Positions 58,960 to 64,000 of a DNA stretch of 64,000 bases are shown piece by piece. The stretch spans positions 1,984,001 to 2,048,000 of the forward strand of contig NZ_CP038799.1 in NCBI RefSeq assembly GCF_012223425.1, read 5' to 3'. This stretch comes from Mycolicibacterium frederiksbergense. GTDB taxonomy: Bacteria; Actinomycetota; Actinomycetes; Mycobacteriales; Mycobacteriaceae. Position 1 is the first letter of the stretch, and each line of letters starts with the position of its first letter. The notes beneath the pieces were generated by a model, which saw only the letters and a program-made list of their open reading frames with translations, was not told where the DNA came from and searched no databases. The translations under genes were made by a program, and so were the position numbers.

Positions 58960-59718
58960 ATGCAATGGTCCGGTCAGGCTGTGATCGAACCGGGTCGGCT
59001 GATCTATCGTGGCCGCTTGGGCACAGCGCATCATCACGCCCACGCGGCGGTACAGATCGCCGTGGCCACAGACGCCACTCCGCTTCTCTTCACCGATGCC
59101 CGCGGTCAGCGCGCGAGCGCCCTAGCTGGAATCATTCCCGCTGGTACGGCGCACGCCCTCGATGCCGCAGACACAACCGGCCTGATGGTGTATCTAGAAC
59201 CCACCACCTCCGTTGGGCGCTCAGTGAGCGCGCTCGTCGACAAGCAGACGCGCGCGTCCTGCTCGTCCTGGACCACCGCCGCTGCAACGCTGAGCCCGAA
59301 TAGTGCTGTTCAAGAACATCTTTCGGGCGCCGCCGACGCCGTGTTGCGAACACTGCTCGGCCATACCCGCACCAGCGCGGCCCCGGATGAGTTCGTTCAC
59401 CCCGGTGTGCAGCAGGTTGTCGCACTCATCCCACAACTGATCACCGGACCGATACGACTCACTGGAATGGCCGCTGCCGTGTACCTGTCCCCCGACCGGT
59501 TGGGCCGTCTGTTCGCCCGCGATGTCGGATTGTCGCTTTCGGCCTATGTGCGGTGGGCTCGGTTAATCCGCACGATGGAGGTAGCACGGAACGGTGGCAC
59601 GATCACCGATGCAGCTCACGCGGCCGGGTTCAGCGACAGCTCGCATGCCAACAGGGCCTTCCATGAGATGTTCGGTATCGCTCCCATCAGCGCTTTCCGC
59701 GGTGTCAAGCTGCAATGA
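58960..59718 (+). CDS. AraC-family transcriptional regulator
   Basis: A 252-residue regulator. The N-terminal cupin-like region has AHHHAHAAVQIAV, and the C-terminal double HTH runs from about residue 155 (TGMAAAVYLSPDRLGRLFARDVG, then DAAHAAGFSDSSHANRAFHEMFG). ATG at 58960; the longer reading overlaps the desaturase gene. It diverges from the sterol-desaturase-type gene and is the likely regulator of it. Confidence 0.87.
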   Translation: MQWSGQAVIEPGRLIYRGRLGTAHHHAHAAVQIAVATDATPLLFTDARGQRASALAGIIPAGTAHALDAADTTGLMVYLEPTTSVGRSVSALVDKQTRASCSSWTTAAATLSPNSAVQEHLSGAADAVLRTLLGHTRTSAAPDEFVHPGVQQVVALIPQLITGPIRLTGMAAAVYLSPDRLGRLFARDVGLSLSAYVRWARLIRTMEVARNGGTITDAAHAAGFSDSSHANRAFHEMFGIAPISAFRGVKLQ

Positions 59719-59814
59719 CAGGCAGGCGTGGCGCTCTGCTGACCCTCGCCGTTCGCCTTCAGGCGGGTTCAACCTCGTGGCCTTGATCTGGCTCGTGTTT
59801 GCGAAGATGGACTG

Positions 59815-61359
59815 GTGACCGGACCGAACGCTCTGCCCCACGAGCAGTCCGAGCCCGCGCCCCTACCGAATCTGGGTTCCCGCGCCGCGGCAGCGCTGGT
59901 GGTCATTTCGTCGGCCGCAGTGTTGGTGGTCGAGATCACCGCCCTGCGACTGCTGGCCCCCTACCTCGGCCTCACACTGGAAACCAGCACTCTCGTCATC
60001 GGAATCGCGCTCGCAGCAATAGCTCTCGGATCCTGGGCAGGCGGACGCATGTCCGACCGCACTGACCCGCGCCAGCTCATAGGACCCGCGCTCGGCGCAT
60101 CTGGTGCCGTCGTCGCGCTCACTCCCGCAGTGCTGCGCATGGCGGCGGAGTGGGCGCCGCCACTGCTACTCATTGTGGCGGCGATGACCATCCTGATTCC
60201 GGGCGCCCTGCTGTCCGCGGTGACACCGATGGTGACGAAGCTGCGCCTGACCACGCTGGATCAGACCGGAACGGTCGTCGGACAGCTTTCCGGACTCGGC
60301 ACTGTGGGCGCTATCGCCGGCACAGTGCTCACTGGGTTTGTCCTGATTTCGCGGTTGCCGGTCAGTGCCATCCTGATCGGACTCGGGTCGTTATTGGTTC
60401 TGGGCGCAGTCGTCGTCGAGTGGCGAATGCGCCGCCGCAACCGCGCCAGGACTGCCGGGCTCGCGCTGGTCCTCATCGTCGGCGGTCTCGCCGACTACGT
60501 CGCTCCCGGAGGCTGCGATGCGGAAACCCAATATCACTGCTTGCGAGTGGTGGCCGACCCCGAACGCGACACTGGCCGAACTCTGGTCTTAGACGGGTTG
60601 AATCACTCCTACATCGATCTCGATGACCCGACTTACCTGCAATTCATGTATGTACGCGGGCTTGCCTCGGTGGTCGATGCCGCGTTCCCTGCGGGTGAGC
60701 CGCTGACGGCCTACCACCTCGGAGGCGGCGGGCTCACCTTTCCGCGGTATCTCGCAGCCACCCGGCCCGGGACGCGCAGCCTTGTCTCTGAGATCGACGG
60801 GGGCGTGGCGCGCGCCGACCGCGACGAGCTCGGCCTGAAATCCGATACTGGCATCGATGTCCGCGTCGAAGACGGCAGACTCGGAGTCGGCCGGCTTGCT
60901 GCAGGAGGCCAAGACCTGATTGTCGGAGACGCCTTCGGAGGCGTCAGCGTGCCGTGGCATCTCACCACCGCCGAGGCGATCGCTGATGTGCGCACGGCAC
61001 TCAACACCACAGGGATATACGTCGCCAACCTCATCGACTATGGCGAGTTGTCTTTCCTGCGCGCCGAAATCGCCACCCTCAGTCAAGCCTTTGATCACAT
61101 CCTGCTGGCTGGCGAACCCCGCGACCTCGGTCTGGATCTGACGGCCGCACCCGATGGCGGCAACTTTGTCGTCGCCGCCTCCCATCGAGCCCTGGACTCC
61201 GACGCGATCCAAACGGGTCTCGACGCTCGAGAAACGCCATGGAAAGTCATGCAAGGAGAAGCTCTGCGCCAGTGGGTGGGCGACGCCACACCGCTCTCCG
61301 ACAACTACGCCCCCGTCGACCAGCTTCTCGAACCGTCCCGCACGCGAAGCACCGGTTAG
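59815..61359 (+). CDS. Fused membrane / spermidine-synthase-like protein
   Basis: A 514-residue protein. Six to seven hydrophobic helices (residues about 22-235) precede a spermidine-synthase-like Rossmann domain: YHLGGGGLTFPRYL (SAM/dcSAM glycine loop), VSEIDGGVARADR and VGDAFGGVSVP. This fused MFS/spermidine-synthase architecture is common in bacteria; aminopropyltransferase activity is uncertain because the polyamine-binding Asp positions are not obvious. GTG start after a weak ribosome-binding site. Same strand as the AraC gene (96-nt gap). Confidence 0.82.
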   Translation: MTGPNALPHEQSEPAPLPNLGSRAAAALVVISSAAVLVVEITALRLLAPYLGLTLETSTLVIGIALAAIALGSWAGGRMSDRTDPRQLIGPALGASGAVVALTPAVLRMAAEWAPPLLLIVAAMTILIPGALLSAVTPMVTKLRLTTLDQTGTVVGQLSGLGTVGAIAGTVLTGFVLISRLPVSAILIGLGSLLVLGAVVVEWRMRRRNRARTAGLALVLIVGGLADYVAPGGCDAETQYHCLRVVADPERDTGRTLVLDGLNHSYIDLDDPTYLQFMYVRGLASVVDAAFPAGEPLTAYHLGGGGLTFPRYLAATRPGTRSLVSEIDGGVARADRDELGLKSDTGIDVRVEDGRLGVGRLAAGGQDLIVGDAFGGVSVPWHLTTAEAIADVRTALNTTGIYVANLIDYGELSFLRAEIATLSQAFDHILLAGEPRDLGLDLTAAPDGGNFVVAASHRALDSDAIQTGLDARETPWKVMQGEALRQWVGDATPLSDNYAPVDQLLEPSRTRSTG

Positions 61360-61486
61360 CAACCTCCACCGACCGCCCACCGCCCGCACAGTTCAAAAAA
61401 TGAGGCCGCCGACGCCGGTGAAAAGGACGCGACGTCGACGGCGGGTCGCCGCGATGGCCACCAACCCGCCGCCCATACATCGCCAT

Positions 61487-61500
61487 TAACCGGTTATCAT
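61487..61500 (+). promoter_or_regulatory. Leaderless promoter with palindrome for metal-sensor operon
   Basis: TAACCGGTTA (61487-61496), a perfect 10-bp palindrome, overlaps the -10-like TATCAT (61495-61500), which is 6 nt from the ATG at 61507. The mRNA would therefore start at or next to the ATG. The palindrome is a likely operator of the ArsR-type protein it precedes. Confidence 0.6.
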
Positions 61501-61506
61501 CGCCAG

Positions 61507-61965
61507 ATGACGATGAATAAGGAGAGTGCCTGTCTGTTCGGCAGCGGCGGCTCAGGAAACACTTCGAGTGTCGATGCTGCGGTGGCGTTGTTTCGCAGTC
61601 TCTCCGATACGGCCCGGCTGGCCATCGTCCGCCGCCTGTCGGACGGTGAGGCACGGGTGGTAGATCTGACCGGCGAGCTGGGCTTAGCCCAATCCACGGT
61701 CTCAGCCCATGTCGCCTGCCTGCGGGACTGCGGCCTGGTGATCGGACGTCCCGAAGGTCGACAGATGTTCTACTCACTGGCCCGACCCGAAGTCATGGAC
61801 CTGTTGGCCTCAGCAGAGACGCTGCTAACAGCGACAGGGAACACCGTTGTGTTGTGCCCCCAGTACGGAACCGATAGCGCCGTTGTGATCGATACGCGCA
61901 TCGACCAAAAAAACGATGCGCCGACCCGAGGAGAAGGCACCGCTGCCACGGACGCACCGGCATGA
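61507..61965 (+). CDS. ArsR/SmtB-family metal sensor, CmtR-like
   Basis: A 152-residue repressor. Winged HTH: VVDLTGELGLAQSTVSAHVACLRDCG. The cysteine pattern, Cys71-x3-Cys75 in the recognition-helix region plus Cys117 in LCPQYG, matches the Cd(II)/Pb(II)-binding set of mycobacterial CmtR (Cys57, Cys61, Cys102). A further Cys9 and a 35-residue C-terminal tail are extra. It overlaps the cadD-like gene by 4 nt (ATGA). Metal binding should release it from the palindrome at 61487. Confidence 0.85.
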   Translation: MTMNKESACLFGSGGSGNTSSVDAAVALFRSLSDTARLAIVRRLSDGEARVVDLTGELGLAQSTVSAHVACLRDCGLVIGRPEGRQMFYSLARPEVMDLLASAETLLTATGNTVVLCPQYGTDSAVVIDTRIDQKNDAPTRGEGTAATDAPA

Positions 61966-62555
61966 TCCTGTCGTCAGTTTTGCCGGCCATCGGCCTGTTC
62001 ATTGTCACCAATATCGACGACATCATCGTGCTCTCGCTGTTCTTCGCCCGCGGCGCTGGGCACCGCGGCACCACGGTCCGGATTACCGCTGGGCAGTATC
62101 TGGGCTTTGCGGGCATTCTGGGTGCGGCCGTCCTGGTGACACTGGGTGCCGGTGCGTTTCTTCCCGCACAGGTCATCCCGTACTTCGGCCTGATCCCCCT
62201 GGCCCTAGGTCTACGGGGGGCATGGCAGGCGTGGCGTGGCAACGGTGACGACGATGATGATGCGAGCGCCACAGGCAGAAGCGTCGGCGTGTGGACCGTC
62301 GCTGCAGTCACTTTCGCCAATGGCGGTGACAATATCGGCGTCTATGTCCCTGTCTTCCTCAGCGTGGGGCCTGCTGCGGTCGTTGCCTACTGCGTCGTGT
62401 TCCTCGTACTCGTCGCTGTCCTCGTCGTTGCCGCCAGGTACGTCGCCACCCGCCGGCCGATCGCCGAAGTCCTCGAACGCTGGGAACACATACTCTTTCC
62501 GATCGTCCTGATTGGTCTTGGCATCGTCATCCTGGCTAGCGGTCTCGTCTCCTGA
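61962..62555 (+). CDS. CadD-family cadmium resistance transporter
   Basis: A 197-residue membrane protein with five to six hydrophobic helices and the family motifs FIVTNIDDIIVLSLFF and FANGGDNIGVYVPVF, whose acidic residues lie in the membrane. CadD-type proteins confer cadmium resistance. Translationally coupled to the CmtR-like sensor, giving a minimal sensor-exporter operon. A DDDDDAS cytoplasmic loop precedes the second half. Confidence 0.87.
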   Translation: MILSSVLPAIGLFIVTNIDDIIVLSLFFARGAGHRGTTVRITAGQYLGFAGILGAAVLVTLGAGAFLPAQVIPYFGLIPLALGLRGAWQAWRGNGDDDDDASATGRSVGVWTVAAVTFANGGDNIGVYVPVFLSVGPAAVVAYCVVFLVLVAVLVVAARYVATRRPIAEVLERWEHILFPIVLIGLGIVILASGLVS

Positions 62556-62683
62556 AAGCTCAATGGCTTCGCTCGCTCGGCAGAATGCCACACAACGCTC
62601 GTCGTACTGGACGCGAACCCCGAGGGCGCCGCCTGAACCTTGCTTTCCGCAGAGGAGCGCTCCCGCATTTGCGAGTCAAAAGG

Positions 62684-63514
62684 TCATGGCCCTAAGAGGA
62701 TTCGCGACAGCTCGGTGGTCGTTTCGACACCGTCGTCGTAGCCGCCCTCACCATCGAGGCCGTTCATGATGGCCAGGGTGTAGCGCTGGCCCGGGCCGGC
62801 GAAGCCCACGGAGTTGACCACCCACCCGCCCTGCTCCTGCGACCAGCCGTTCTTGTTGCCGGGACTCATCGCGGCCCCGGCGCCCCACACCCCCCACTGC
62901 TGCGAGCTGTCCACCCGCTGCATCTCGGCCACCACTGCCGCCGCGTTGGCCGGCGTGAGACCGGTGAGCACATAGTTCATCAGGGCGTCGAAGTCATCGG
63001 CGGTGCCCTTCTGAAAGCCCCAGTACGGGTAGACGTCGCCGAACCCGCGTTGCGGTTGCACGCTTGTCATCCCGTACCGAACGAAGTTCGCGTTGAACAC
63101 ATTGCTGGTCCCGCCGTACCGCGACCACAGCGAATCGGCCGCATCATTGTCCGAATTGCGCAGCATCGCAGCCATCTGTTCCCGGTCAGCCGCGGTCAGA
63201 CGCAGCGTGCCGACCTGTTCGCGGCTCAGCAGGTCAGCCACCATCGCCAGTTTGATCGTCGATGCGGTCCAGATCGGCGTCCCGGCCGCGGCATTGCGGT
63301 AGCGCGCGCCGGTAACCCGGTCACGCAGCACGAACCCGACCGTTCCCGGACGGGTGGCCACGTATTTCTCGGCGGCCGCGATGCGCTGTTGCAGCCCGCA
63401 CTGCGGGTCCGCAGCACTGCAGCTTGCCGAGGCCGACGGTACTGCGATCATCCACGACCACAGCATCGCAGCGCCGACCAGGAGGCGAAGCCCTCGGCGC
63501 ACAGGTGTTTTCAT
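62684..63514 (-). CDS. Exported class A beta-lactamase-fold serine hydrolase
   Basis: A 276-residue protein with a signal peptide (cleavage after ASASC-like region). The serine-hydrolase signatures are S-T-I-K in TASTIKLAM (nucleophile) and SDN in RNSDNDAAD. The usual Glu166/Asn170 loop is not evident and the third motif reads NKNGW instead of KTG, so it is more likely a D,D-peptidase-like or non-lactamase relative. Start at the ATG of 63514; the longer reading adds 24 residues lacking signal character. Confidence 0.8.
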   Translation of the reverse strand: MKTPVRRGLRLLVGAAMLWSWMIAVPSASASCSAADPQCGLQQRIAAAEKYVATRPGTVGFVLRDRVTGARYRNAAAGTPIWTASTIKLAMVADLLSREQVGTLRLTAADREQMAAMLRNSDNDAADSLWSRYGGTSNVFNANFVRYGMTSVQPQRGFGDVYPYWGFQKGTADDFDALMNYVLTGLTPANAAAVVAEMQRVDSSQQWGVWGAGAAMSPGNKNGWSQEQGGWVVNSVGFAGPGQRYTLAIMNGLDGEGGYDDGVETTTELSRILLGP

Positions 63515-63582
63515 GTGTTTCAGCTCTAACAGGGCCCGTAAACCGTCGGCCGCATGACATGGCCGTGTGTCGCACTTCGTCA

Positions 63583-64000
63583 TCAAGGTGTGTTCTGTAG
63601 CGCGTCCTCGACGGCGGTACGCAGATCCTCGGCACGACGCAGGGCAATCTGCTGGCCGTTGACGAAGAAAGTGGGTGTGCCCATCACACCGAGCTTTTCT
63701 CCGTCCTGCTGGTCAACGCGGATGCGTTCCAGCGTCGCCGGATCGTTGTAGGCCGCGTCGAACGCCGCCATGTCCAGGTTGAGGTCGGTGGCGAAACCGC
63801 GGAAGACGTCATCAGCCGGCACGCGCTGCTCGCCCCACTCCGATTGTGTCTCGTACATTTTCCGGTACATCGCTTCGAGTTGACCCTGTTGTGCAGCGGC
63901 CTCCACGGCGCGTGCGGCACGCTCACCGTTGAAATGCCCCGACAACGGGAAGTACCGGATCACGAACTCGACACGATCGCCGTACTGGTTGCGCAATTCC
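63583..64000 (-). CDS. DsbA-like thioredoxin-fold protein, 5' part outside window
   Basis: About 139 C-terminal residues, open through the window edge. The segment begins RNQYGDRVEFVIRYFPLSGH, contains a helical insertion, and ends with the cis-Pro strand GTPTFFVNGQQIALR, as in DsbA/2-hydroxychromene-isomerase-type proteins. The N-terminal CxxC region is not in the window, so redox activity cannot be judged. The gene may be in an operon with upstream genes. Confidence 0.8.
   Translation of the reverse strand, partial: ELRNQYGDRVEFVIRYFPLSGHFNGERAARAVEAAAQQGQLEAMYRKMYETQSEWGEQRVPADDVFRGFATDLNLDMAAFDAAYNDPATLERIRVDQQDGEKLGVMGTPTFFVNGQQIALRRAEDLRTAVEDALQNTP

Noticed and set aside
1-64000. tRNA, rRNA or CRISPR array
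   Set aside because: No cloverleaf with TTCGA loop and CCA-like end, no rRNA signature and no regular direct repeats with spacers were seen by eye; a covariance search would be decisive.

Overview
The window looks like a chromosome segment of an environmental, fast-growing mycobacterium (Mycolicibacterium-like). This rests on high GC, mycofactocin-coupled short-chain dehydrogenases, F420-type flavin enzymes, a 13E12-type DUF222/HNH protein preceded by a perfect mycobacterial SOS box, several leaderless-looking promoters and many TetR regulators. I saw no rRNA, tRNA or CRISPR array. The genus is an inference.

1-13.8 kb is a catabolic cluster. A plus-strand run (two mycofactocin-type SDRs, a double carboxymuconolactone-decarboxylase-like protein, an aldehyde dehydrogenase, a TetR regulator) is followed by two diaminopentanoate-dehydrogenase-like oxidoreductases around a third SDR and another TetR gene. 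A minus-strand operon (ferredoxin, cytochrome P450, aldehyde dehydrogenase, alpha/beta hydrolase) diverges from one more mycofactocin-type SDR. Repeated TGATCGATCGATC sites before the TetR gene at 4381 and in the P450/SDR intergenic region tie the halves into one likely regulon. The probable logic is P450 hydroxylation, mycofactocin-linked alcohol oxidation and aldehyde oxidation of an unidentified, perhaps alicyclic or terpenoid, compound.

13.8-24.7 kb holds a tartrate-dehydrogenase-like enzyme with a DASS dicarboxylate transporter, a membrane protein with a degenerate GGDEF domain, a LysE/ArgO exporter, TerC, the SOS-box HNH protein, and an IclR regulator with a bis-MGD molybdoenzyme. An intact IS1182-family element (24696-26394, CTAG duplication) sits between the molybdoenzyme and a gamma-carbonic-anhydrase-like gene without breaking either.

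27-46.7 kb is core-like: GlgX, an RsbQ/RsbP stress pair, small hydrolase genes, a GH13 trehalose-synthase-like enzyme, an F420/FMN PPOX protein, an RsbW-like ATPase, an MFS pump, an APC permease, TspO with a MarR regulator, an L,D-transpeptidase, a PucR regulator facing a desaturase fused to a ferredoxin-reductase module, and a TrkA-N potassium channel.

46743-54632 is the most unusual part. It is a 7.9-kb block with 25-bp terminal inverted repeats (24/25, TGT...ACA) and IS21-like iterated end motifs, but no transposase. Inside are two divergent arms of redox/electrophile-handling genes (MDR reductase, VOC, SDR, LLM flavoprotein; and Rrf2, XRE, SDR, VOC, saccharopine-dehydrogenase-like) around a GTAAC-type operator cluster. 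Further copies of the ends lie at 54440 and 54638.

54.8-62.6 kb is a second accessory block: an ICMT-like methyltransferase, an operon for a tiny membrane protein, a cysteine-less cupredoxin-like lipoprotein and a polytopic membrane protein, a sterol-desaturase-family enzyme, an AraC regulator, a membrane spermidine-synthase-like protein, and a leaderless CmtR-like/CadD cadmium operon. The window ends in a beta-lactamase-fold serine hydrolase and a truncated DsbA-like gene.
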